A stretch of 60,130 nt of DNA, taken from NCBI GenBank assembly GCA_028285185.1, contig JANQQD010000323.1:1-60130 (forward strand), given 5' to 3'. Below the pieces are notes generated by a model. That model was not told the DNA's origin. It searched no databases and saw only the letters and a list, made by a program, of their open reading frames with translations. Shown here piece after piece: positions 17,556 through 24,843 of this stretch. This DNA is from Anaerolineae bacterium (GTDB lineage Bacteria; Pseudomonadota; Alphaproteobacteria; DSM-16000; Inquilinaceae). The position numbers and the translations under genes were made by a program. Position 1 is the first letter of the stretch. Each line of letters begins with the position of its first letter.

Positions 17556-18362
17556 CTAAAGACCCATGGCGAAGTCGCGGAGGGCTGCGACCAGGTCTGT
17601 CGGGCGTTCCACCGGGATCAGGTGGCCGGCATCGAGCATCTGCACCGAGCGGGCGCAGGGCAGGCGGTTGGTCAGCCGCCGCACATCGCCGTGGTCGAGG
17701 AAGACGCGGTCTTCCAGCCCGGTGACGATCAGGGTGCGCACCTTCACCTCCTCCCACGGCGGGGACCAGTCGGCACTGCCGGCATTGGCCAGCAGCACGG
17801 CATGGCCGTGGTCGGGCGCCAGGCCCTCGTAAGCCTCGTCGGTCAGGAAACCGGCGCGGATCTCGGTGCTGCGGGCCTGGTTGACCAACAGCGGCATGAA
17901 CATGTCCATGACCAGCCGCGTGCCGCCGAGTGCTGCGGCCCGCGCCATGGCGGTGTTGATCCATTCCAGCCGCGTGCCGGGCGTGCGCAGGGTGTTGATC
18001 AGCACAAGCCCGTCCATGGCCGTGCCGCCCAGGCGCGCCCAGGCGGCATAGAGCCCGCCTATGGACAGGCCCACGACGACGGGCCGCGGCGGTGCGACCT
18101 CCAGCATCAGCCGGGCGAGATCGCCGACGATCAGCGCCTGGTCCAGCACCGTGCCGGGCGCGAACGGGCTGTCGGCCTGGCCACGATAGTTGTAGGCCAG
18201 CGTGCCGTAGCCGGCGGCGCGCAAGGCCGGGCCGATTTCCCCCTGCCACATGCCGGTGTTGCCGGTGAGCGCGTTGACGAACACGAAGGTCTGCCCGCGC
18301 TCGCCCGGCGGGTCGTATTCGTAATAGAGCGCGTCCTGATCGGTGATGGCGAGATGCGCCAC
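17556..18362 (-). CDS. Alpha/beta hydrolase
   Basis: A 268-residue alpha/beta hydrolase of the pimeloyl-ester carboxylesterase/haloperoxidase type. The nucleophile elbow is GLSIGG (Ser near residue 98), the acid is likely the Asp in GLEDRVF, and the general-base His is in DAGHLIPVERP (about residue 247), so the triad is complete. An oxyanion-hole segment FVNALTGNTGMW follows the second strand. No signal peptide. It is the first gene of a two-gene unit with the EamA transporter and lies 33 bases downstream of the TRAP binding-protein gene, so all three may be one operon. Confidence 0.8.
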   Translation of the reverse strand: MAHLAITDQDALYYEYDPPGERGQTFVFVNALTGNTGMWQGEIGPALRAAGYGTLAYNYRGQADSPFAPGTVLDQALIVGDLARLMLEVAPPRPVVVGLSIGGLYAAWARLGGTAMDGLVLINTLRTPGTRLEWINTAMARAAALGGTRLVMDMFMPLLVNQARSTEIRAGFLTDEAYEGLAPDHGHAVLLANAGSADWSPPWEEVKVRTLIVTGLEDRVFLDHGDVRRLTNRLPCARSVQMLDAGHLIPVERPTDLVAALRDFAMGL

Positions 18363-18395
18363 GGCCCAGGCCTCCTCAGTGACGGCGGGCTGACG

Positions 18396-19484
18396 CTAGA
18401 GCACGGCGGAGCGCTGGCTCAGGCCCACCTGCTCCATCCGCGCGCTGTAGGCGGCGGCTTTCTGCAGGAAGTCCATATAGGCGGCGTGGACGCGGCCGGT
18501 CAGCTCATCCGCTGCCGCCTCCTCCTCCATCACCTCGGCGGTGACGCGGCCCAGCTCCTGCACGATCTCGTCGGAGAACTGGCGGATCTCCACCCCATGT
18601 TCCTCGATCAGCGGGTCGAGCGAGACGATGTTGTGATAGGTGAAGTCGGCCAGGGTCTCGTTGGCGACCGAAGACACGGCGTATTGCACGATCTTCTGCA
18701 GGTCGTTCGGCAGGGCGGCCAGGCTTTCCTGATTGACCACCACCTCAAGCCCCGGCCCGGGCTCGTGAAAGGCCGGCAGGTAGTAATAGCTGGCGACGCG
18801 GTAGAGCCCGAAGGCGAGGTCGTTCCACGGCCCCACCCATTCCGCCGCATCGACGGCGCCGGACTGCATGGCGGCGAAGATCTCGCCCGGCGGCAGCAGG
18901 GTGACGGCTGCACCCAGACGGCGCAGCACCTCGCCGCCCAGCCCGGCGATGCGGATCTTCAGGCCCTGCAGGTCGTCCAGCGTGTTGATCTCGTTGCGGA
19001 ACCAGCCGCCGGCCTGCAAGCCGCTGGAGCCGGCATAGAAGCCCTTGACGCCGAATTCGGCATAGACCTCGTCCCACAGCGCCTGCCCGCCGCCGAAATA
19101 GAGCCAGGCGGGCAGCTCCGTCGCGGTCAGGCCGAAGGGGATGGTGGTGAAATAGTTCAGCGCCCGCGCCTTGCCGACCCAATAGTACGGCGTGGCGTGC
19201 AACAGGTCGGCGTTGCCGCTCTGCACCGCATCGAAGCTCTCGAACGGCGGCACCAGCTCGCCCGCGCCATAGAGCGTGACGGTCAGCCGCCCGTCCGACA
19301 TCTCGGTGATGCGGTCGGCCACGCGCTGGGCGTTGACGCCGACGCCGGGCGCGTTCTTGGGCCACGGCGCCACCATGGTCCATTCGGTGCGGTCCTGCGC
19401 GATCGCGGGGGCAGCGAGCGTGCTGGCCGCGCCGGTTGCGGCCGCCCCGACGGCGGCGGTGGACATAAAGTTACGGCGGCGCAT
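18396..19484 (-). CDS. TRAP transporter solute-binding protein, Tat-exported (DctP/TakP-like)
   Basis: A 362-residue periplasmic binding protein. The N-terminus MRRRNFMSTAAVGAAATG ending LAAPAIAQ is a twin-arginine signal, unusual for the general DctP family but common in the TakP/alpha-keto-acid group. Core motifs include WPKNAPGVGVNAQRVAD, GADL-like NADLLHATPYYW, the domain-closing Arg in GLKIRIAGLGGEVLRRLGA and the aromatic GPWNDLAFGL. The family binds carboxylates through that Arg. No membrane subunits adjoin it, so it is an orphan binding protein here. Confidence 0.88.
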   Translation of the reverse strand: MRRRNFMSTAAVGAAATGAASTLAAPAIAQDRTEWTMVAPWPKNAPGVGVNAQRVADRITEMSDGRLTVTLYGAGELVPPFESFDAVQSGNADLLHATPYYWVGKARALNYFTTIPFGLTATELPAWLYFGGGQALWDEVYAEFGVKGFYAGSSGLQAGGWFRNEINTLDDLQGLKIRIAGLGGEVLRRLGAAVTLLPPGEIFAAMQSGAVDAAEWVGPWNDLAFGLYRVASYYYLPAFHEPGPGLEVVVNQESLAALPNDLQKIVQYAVSSVANETLADFTYHNIVSLDPLIEEHGVEIRQFSDEIVQELGRVTAEVMEEEAAADELTGRVHAAYMDFLQKAAAYSARMEQVGLSQRSAVL

Positions 19485-19604
19485 GGACGGCTTCCTTCCC
19501 TGTCTGGCCCGGTTTGTTGGGCGCAGTCTAGCGAAGCCGCCGCCAGATGGGAAAGCGCTTGGTGGTGCACAACCGCGGCGGGGGAGCCGTGCTCTGTGGG
19601 GTCA

Positions 19605-19749
19605 AGATCCCCGCCTTCGCGGGGATGACTGTAAGTGGCTGGTTTTGTTACTTCTTCAGCAACAAGATCGTCGTCCTCGCGCAGGCGAGGACCTCTATGG
19701 GACAGGTCACGGCCCGTGTCAGGAGATCCCCGCCTGCGCGGGGATGACG
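19605..19749. repeat. Cluster of three REP-like palindromes
   Basis: Copies lie at 19605-19629 (gatccccgccttcgcggggat), 19670-19695 (the gtcctcgc/gcgaggac variant) and 19723-19749 (gatccccgcctgcgcggggat). They fill the gap between the end of the eleven-gene minus-strand cluster and the start of the TRAP binding-protein gene, and belong to the same family as those at 6.5 and 8.1 kb. Confidence 0.8.
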
Positions 19750-19773
19750 AGAACGGGTGGGACGTGCGGGGCG

Positions 19774-20304
19774 CTACTCCACCACCCGGTTCAGCTCCAT
19801 GATCTCGTCGATAGCGCGCCGGATTTCCGCGGTCTCGCGTTCCAGGCGCCGAAGCTCCTCCTCAGCACCGGGGTCGGCCGTGGCCGTGGTGGAACGGAGA
19901 TAGCTCCGCCGCTGCTCCAGCTCCGTCAGGCGGCTCTCAAGCTGGCGCAGCGATGCCTCGTCGGCGACAGCCTGCTGTCTCGCCACCGCGATCTGCTGGC
20001 GCAGCCCGGCATTCTGGGCGTCGAGCGCGTAGAGCCGCTGTTGCAGCTCCGCTTCCTGCTGCTGCAAGGCCGAGGCCTCGGCCCGCGAGCTGGCAAGCTC
20101 CGCCTCAAGCTGCGCCGAGGTCGCCCGGGTCGAGGCCAGGGACGACTCCCGCTCGGCGATCCGCTGGTCGTAGGTGCCGCTGATGATGTTGGCGGTGCCG
20201 CTGAAAAAGCCGGCCCGGGCCGGATCCTGCGTCTGGGCGCAGGCCGACAGGCCGACCGCGGCCACAATCAGGCCCGGAGCCAGCTTCAAGGCGCTCGATG
20301 CCAT
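19774..20304 (-). CDS. Coiled-coil lipoprotein, last gene of the Srf/Tag-like cluster
   Basis: A 176-residue predicted lipoprotein starting at ATG 20304, preceded by gggaggggag; a TTG at 20325 in frame is less likely. A short signal ends in the lipobox LSAC (Cys about residue 23). The rest is almost continuous heptad-like Gln/Glu/Ala-rich coiled coil (SAQLEAELASSRAEASAL, QLESRLTELEQRRSYL). It resembles envelope tethers or adaptors. It lies 47 bases after the second lipoprotein gene and is likely co-transcribed. The function is unknown; context suggests an outer-membrane component of the same machine. Confidence 0.7.
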   Translation of the reverse strand: MASSALKLAPGLIVAAVGLSACAQTQDPARAGFFSGTANIISGTYDQRIAERESSLASTRATSAQLEAELASSRAEASALQQQEAELQQRLYALDAQNAGLRQQIAVARQQAVADEASLRQLESRLTELEQRRSYLRSTTATADPGAEEELRRLERETAEIRRAIDEIMELNRVVE

Positions 20305-20351
20305 TCTCCCCTCCCTACCCTGCAAGGTGATCCACGCGGATGTCCGCGGGG

Positions 20352-21062
20352 TTACGCCTGCGATGCCTGGATCAGCTGATAGAGCAGGTTCTGCTGCTCG
20401 TCCCTCAGTGCGCGATAGCGGTTCAGCTCCGACTGCAGGGCCGAGGTGTTGTAGCCCTGGCGCTGAAACTGGGAGATGTCCGCCTGGATCAGCTGGATGT
20501 TGCGCTCATGCGCCTGGATGTTCTGCTGGATCGTGGAAATGGAGCCTTGCACCTGCGAGATCTCCGCCCGGTACTGGGCCTGCGAGATCTGGCCGGACTG
20601 CAGGGCTGCGTTGACCTCGGCGATGCGCTGGCGGCGGTTGGCGACCAGCTGGCGCGTCAGTACCAGGTCTTCCTGGTATTCAGCCACCTGTGCGCGCGCC
20701 TGCCGGATCTGGCCGTCCAGCGCGGCTTCGCGGTTGGCGTAGCTGGCATTCTCTTCAGCTACGAAATAGCCGGCCACACCACCCACCAGCGCGCCGCTGG
20801 CGGCCCCGATGGCCGCACCTTCCCAGTCGCCGGCCAAGCCGCCGATCAGCGCACCCAGGGCGGCACCGGCGAGCGCGCCTTCGCCGACCGTCTGGTTGTA
20901 GCGGGTCTGGCGCTGGGCCAGCAGCTGTTCTTGCGGTGTGGGATAGTAGCCGTAGTTGCGGCTGCCCGTCCGCGTTCCCTGGCATGCGCTGAGCCCCATC
21001 AGCAGCACCAGTGCAATTGCGACCGGCTTCACGGCCGCCCCCCCACGCGAGAGTCTGAGCAT
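20352..21062 (-). CDS. Glycine-zipper lipoprotein (possible TagQ counterpart)
   Basis: A 236-residue lipoprotein starting at ATG 21062 behind gagggggagaggacg. The lipobox is LSAC (MGLSACQG, Cys about residue 26). Residues ~55-110 form a glycine zipper (GALAGAALGALIGGLAG, GAAIGAASGALVGGVAG), a motif that inserts in or oligomerises at outer membranes. After that comes a long coiled coil (residues ~115-236). In the Pseudomonas Tag pathway an outer-membrane lipoprotein TagQ lies next to TagR, so position and type fit, although homology was not tested. It follows the FGE-fold gene by 13 bases. Confidence 0.7.
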   Translation of the reverse strand: MLRLSRGGAAVKPVAIALVLLMGLSACQGTRTGSRNYGYYPTPQEQLLAQRQTRYNQTVGEGALAGAALGALIGGLAGDWEGAAIGAASGALVGGVAGYFVAEENASYANREAALDGQIRQARAQVAEYQEDLVLTRQLVANRRQRIAEVNAALQSGQISQAQYRAEISQVQGSISTIQQNIQAHERNIQLIQADISQFQRQGYNTSALQSELNRYRALRDEQQNLLYQLIQASQA

Positions 21063-21075
21063 CGTCCTCTCCCCC

Positions 21076-22833
21076 TCAAAGTTCCAAAATCTGTTGGATC
21101 GTAGCCTCTTCGTCGAAATCTCCCGTTGCTCCGTAGGCGACGGCCTGGTCGGTGAACAGTTCCGCGAACGCAATGAACGGATCCATCGGCGTGTCGCTTT
21201 CGCCCAACTGGTCGAACACCTGGCGCACCACCGACACCTGCTGCTGCAGTTGCTCGCCCGTATAGGTCTCGCCCGTTTCGATCAGTAGATAGAAATAGGC
21301 GTTCCGCGAGATCTGGAAGTTCTGGCGTGCTGCGGCGACCAATTGCTGCAGGTTTTCCGCCTGCTGCCGGTTCTCCGGGACCGACTGGTCCAGCGACGAG
21401 GCAAGCGCCAGCGCCCGCTGCAAGGTGGCCCATCGCCGGTTGTCGTCGCGCGTCTTGCGCATCATCACAGCGCCGGCATAGATCAGCGCGCTGACGGCAC
21501 GGGCTTCCGCCTCGTTGCGGGCGGCCAGCTCTTCGCGCAATGAGCCCTGGATATCGGCCAGGGTATCCGCCATGGCGTCGCGGATCTCCAGTTCTTCGCG
21601 CAATGCCACCTGGATCTCGGCAAACGCGTCGGCCATGGTCGCGACCTGGTCGCGCAGCTCCGCCTCGCGCTGGGCAAGCTCCGCCTGCTCCTGCTGCAGT
21701 GCCGTTTCCTGGTCGCGCAGCTGCGCCTCGATCAGGCTCAGATTCTCGCCGATGACAGCGTCTTCGGCAAAGCCCGCCAGCTCGCCGAGGGCCTCGATCG
21801 GGTCCAGCCCCTCCGTTTCCAGCCGCGCCCGCGGCACGTTCTCCCAACTCGCGCGAATGGCTTCCAGCCGCGCGGTGCTGGTGGACACGGGGGCTGCGAT
21901 CACCACGCGCAGGCCGAAGGTCGGCAGCCGCGTGGCGGACCCGGAGTTCTCGTCGAAATAATTGTACTCCGTGCGCATGGCGGTGCGCATGCGGCTGCCC
22001 GCCGTCAGGATCGATCCGCCCTTGGTCAGGAACCCGCCGGCTTGGCCGTGGCTGCGGCCGGCCCGGTTCATGCGAAACGGCTCCAGGACGAATTCTTCGG
22101 CATTGCCCAGGACGTCGTACACACCCAACGGGTTGGCCGACAGAAGGCCCACCGGGCGCATGCTGCCCGCGGCAGACTCCGCGCCCTGGTACCAGGCATA
22201 GTCTGCAAGCGAGCCGTCCATCGGGAACACAGCGCGGCGGAAATCGAGCGGGGTGACCGCGCTGCCACCGCGCGCCACATATTCCCATTCGGTTTCCAGC
22301 GGCAGGCGCAGAAAGGCTGGCTCGCCCTCTTCATGCGGCAGTTCGTCGGGCGCGTTCTGCAGCAGCCATTCGGTGTAGCGGCGCGTGAAGTCGACGCCTT
22401 CGAACCAGGTAAGGCCGCCCATGGCCACCCGGCCCGGCATCGAAGGCTCGGGGCACGCGTCGCCCATCACCGCCTTCCACTGATGCGTCGTGACCTCATA
22501 CTTCCCGATATAGAAGAAACGCGAGCCTTCGTCTGTGAGCGACCCCACAATGTATTCGGTGCGCAGATACTCCGCGTAGGACAGCTCGTCTTCCGCCGGC
22601 GAGCCCAGCCGGATCTGCTGGTCCATCAGCCAGTCCATCGGCACGGGCGTTTCGATGCGGCGAAAGGCCATGGCCCCGCCGCAGGGCATGGGCAGGATCA
22701 GGTCGTGTCCATCTTCGGCCGGCTGGGGGTCGTAGAACTGCGGCTGCCAGGTGACCTCAGCCTCAGAGGCGTTGGCGAAGCCTGCGAGACCAAGGGCGAT
22801 TGCCGCTGCCGCGATGTGCCTTGCGCTAGACAT
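21076..22833 (-). CDS. FGE/SUMF1-fold periplasmic protein (TagR-like) with coiled-coil tail
   Basis: A 585-residue protein with a Sec signal (cleavage after GFANA). Residues ~40-330 have the formylglycine-generating-enzyme fold: YEVTTHQWKAVMG, RLPLETEWEYVARGGS, NPLGVYDVLGNAEEFV and TKGGSILTAGSRMR. The catalytic cysteines of true sulfatase activators are not evident, so it is probably a binding rather than a modifying domain, as in TagR of the type VI threonine-phosphorylation pathway. Residues ~365-450 are coiled coil with a repeated 'LREEL' theme. It overlaps the permease gene by 8 bases, showing tight coupling. Confidence 0.82.
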   Translation of the reverse strand: MSSARHIAAAAIALGLAGFANASEAEVTWQPQFYDPQPAEDGHDLILPMPCGGAMAFRRIETPVPMDWLMDQQIRLGSPAEDELSYAEYLRTEYIVGSLTDEGSRFFYIGKYEVTTHQWKAVMGDACPEPSMPGRVAMGGLTWFEGVDFTRRYTEWLLQNAPDELPHEEGEPAFLRLPLETEWEYVARGGSAVTPLDFRRAVFPMDGSLADYAWYQGAESAAGSMRPVGLLSANPLGVYDVLGNAEEFVLEPFRMNRAGRSHGQAGGFLTKGGSILTAGSRMRTAMRTEYNYFDENSGSATRLPTFGLRVVIAAPVSTSTARLEAIRASWENVPRARLETEGLDPIEALGELAGFAEDAVIGENLSLIEAQLRDQETALQQEQAELAQREAELRDQVATMADAFAEIQVALREELEIRDAMADTLADIQGSLREELAARNEAEARAVSALIYAGAVMMRKTRDDNRRWATLQRALALASSLDQSVPENRQQAENLQQLVAAARQNFQISRNAYFYLLIETGETYTGEQLQQQVSVVRQVFDQLGESDTPMDPFIAFAELFTDQAVAYGATGDFDEEATIQQILEL

Positions 22834-24022
22834 CGCGCATGCCTTCGGCGGGCTCCACCCGGCTCGCCTGCCAGCCGGCCACCGCGGACGCGAACACGGC
22901 AGCCGCGGCGGTGCCGAGCCCGGCGACCATGTAGTGGTGGGGCAACAGCTGGCAGACCCGCTGCCCGGAAATCACGGGCGCGGAAAACAGCAAATTGATG
23001 ATGGTCTCGGCCACGTAATACACGGTGAATGCCAATATGCTGCCCGCCAAAGCGATGACGACGGCCTGATAGATCGGAAAACGGACCATCCCCGCCGCAG
23101 TCACGCCGAGCAATCGCATGATGCTCAGCTCTTTGTGCTTACGCTCCACATTTGACCAAAGATTGGCACCCAGCGAGAGCAGATAGCCGATGCCGCCGAG
23201 AGCGGCGATGATCAGGAAGATCTGTGTCAGGTTTCGGTCCAAGAGCTCGATCGTCTCGATATCGGCAGCGCGCGAGCGGATCTCCACGCCCACGGCCGTC
23301 AGATGATCGGCCAGGGGGGCGACATCGTCGAGACTGCGGGCATAGAGACGGAAGCTGGCGAACGCCCTGGCGCCCTGGCGCGGCGGCTCCCCCTCCCAGC
23401 CGAAGCTTGGCACGGCGTAGCCGTCGCGGTAATCCTCCACGGCGATCAGCAGGTCGATCGGCGCGAACACGGCTCTGCGCTGATAGCTGGCCGCTGCCAG
23501 GACCTGGGCGATCTCCAGATCCACGGTGACCGACTGCCGGGCCGTTCCCAGCTGCCGGACGGCGCGCCCGACCAGGCGGTCCCCCACGCCGACGGCAAGC
23601 GCCTCGGCCAGGGCCCGGCTGATGGCGATCGCGTTGCCCGTGGGCGGGTCGGTGCCGGGCAACAGCAGGGGATCGCCCGGGGCCGTCGGGATCAGCTCCG
23701 CCCGCTCGGAATTGAAGCGGTCGTCCGGCGTCTCGACGTCGATCGTCGCTGCGATGGACCGGGTGCGCGGGGCTAGGAACCCGACCTCCGGCCGCGCTGC
23801 GAGATCGTCGAGCCACGCCTCCTGAAAGGCGAGATTGCCCAGCACCAGGATCTCGCGGTTGCGCGGGTCCTGGCGCAGCTCTTCGGTCAGCGTCGTGACC
23901 ACGCCGTGCTTCAGGCCATAGAGCACCATCAGCGGAGCCAGCACGGCCGCCATGGCCACGACATAGCAGATCGCCATCTTGCGCTCGTACAAGACGTCGG
24001 CGAGCGCAAGGCGAAGGATCAT
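22826..24022 (-). CDS. FtsX-type ABC permease (TagS/MacB-like)
   Basis: A 398-residue permease with the FtsX/MacB topology: one N-terminal helix (residues ~15-38, ICYVVAMAAVLAPLMVLYG), a periplasmic domain of ~220 residues and three C-terminal helices (about 268-290, 315-340, 370-390). The coupling segment RKHKELSIMRLLGVTAAGM is typical. Such permeases transmit ATP hydrolysis to the periplasm rather than import solutes (lipoprotein sorting, mechanotransmission). It lies 17 bases downstream of its ATPase. In the Tag pathway TagS plays this role with TagT. Confidence 0.88.
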   Translation of the reverse strand: MILRLALADVLYERKMAICYVVAMAAVLAPLMVLYGLKHGVVTTLTEELRQDPRNREILVLGNLAFQEAWLDDLAARPEVGFLAPRTRSIAATIDVETPDDRFNSERAELIPTAPGDPLLLPGTDPPTGNAIAISRALAEALAVGVGDRLVGRAVRQLGTARQSVTVDLEIAQVLAAASYQRRAVFAPIDLLIAVEDYRDGYAVPSFGWEGEPPRQGARAFASFRLYARSLDDVAPLADHLTAVGVEIRSRAADIETIELLDRNLTQIFLIIAALGGIGYLLSLGANLWSNVERKHKELSIMRLLGVTAAGMVRFPIYQAVVIALAGSILAFTVYYVAETIINLLFSAPVISGQRVCQLLPHHYMVAGLGTAAAAVFASAVAGWQASRVEPAEGMRDV

Positions 24023-24039
24023 CGCCGCCGCCCCCGCGA

Positions 24040-24843
24040 TCAGATTGCCCTGGCCGCGGGCACCGGCAGGGCTTCGCCGAACGTCGTTTCCACGGTGTCG
24101 CCGCGGCGGCGCACGTCAGCCGAGACGATGGGCAGCCCGTAGCGCTCGACCAGGGTGCCGTCATGCGTTGCGATCACCAGGGTGGCGCGAAACGTGTCGA
24201 TCAGCTCCATGAACAGATCCATCACCGTGACGGCGTTGACCGGATCGAGCGATGCCGTGGGCTCGTCAGCCAGCACGATGGTCGGCCGGTGGGCCAACGC
24301 CCGGGCGATCGCCACGCGCTGGCGCTGGCCCACGGACAGTTTCGCAGGCTCGGCATGCAGGGCCTCGGCAAAGCCCAGCCGCTTGGCCAGGGCTTCGATC
24401 AGCTCGGGCTTGTGCAGGCCCTGCAGCCGCTGGGGCAGGGCAATGTTGTCGTAGACGGTGAGGAAGGGCAGCAGCCCGCCGGTCTGCAGCACATAGCCAA
24501 AGTGGCGGGCCCTGAGTCGTGCCAGCCGGTCCATGGATCGCGCGCGCCACAGCGCCATCAGATCGGTGGGGCGGCCGGACGCCGGATCGATGAAGACGAA
24601 GCGCCGGGCGCTGTCCGGCTTCAGCGTCATCGCCAAGAGGTCGATCAGCGTGCTCTTGCCCGAGCCGCTGGGGCCGACGAAGGCGACCGCCTCGCCCTTG
24701 CGCAAGGTCAGCCGCGGCACGACCAGTTCGAACGCGCGGTCACCGGCCTCCCGGCGTTTTGCGGCATGGACGATGTCGACGATTTCCTCCCGGGCTGGCG
24801 CAACCCGGGGGATCGCCGTCAACGTGGGTTCACGGGAGCGCAT
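24040..24843 (-). CDS. ABC transporter ATP-binding protein (TagT/LolD-like)
   Basis: A 267-residue ATPase with Walker A GPSGSGKST (about 56-64), signature LSVGQRQRVAIARAL (about 167) and Walker B IVLADEPTASLD (about 188-199), followed by the switch His in IATHDGTL. The family is the MacB/LolD type that pairs with FtsX-like permeases. An insertion around residues 75-105 (RRFVFIDPASGRPTDLMALW) departs from LolD. The gene overlaps the end of the VWA gene by 14 bases. It should energise the adjacent permease at the inner membrane. Confidence 0.9.
   Translation of the reverse strand: MRSREPTLTAIPRVAPAREEIVDIVHAAKRREAGDRAFELVVPRLTLRKGEAVAFVGPSGSGKSTLIDLLAMTLKPDSARRFVFIDPASGRPTDLMALWRARSMDRLARLRARHFGYVLQTGGLLPFLTVYDNIALPQRLQGLHKPELIEALAKRLGFAEALHAEPAKLSVGQRQRVAIARALAHRPTIVLADEPTASLDPVNAVTVMDLFMELIDTFRATLVIATHDGTLVERYGLPIVSADVRRRGDTVETTFGEALPVPAARAI

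Noticed and set aside
16507-19628. Long plus-strand frames opposite EamA, hydrolase and TRAP genes
   Set aside because: Composition is typical of antisense shadows (GDxADDGE-type strings), and the minus strand encodes recognisable families with proper starts.
21076-22833. Calling the FGE-fold gene a sulfatase-activating enzyme
   Set aside because: The catalytic cysteine motif is not evident and no sulfatase gene is nearby; context favours a TagR-like role.
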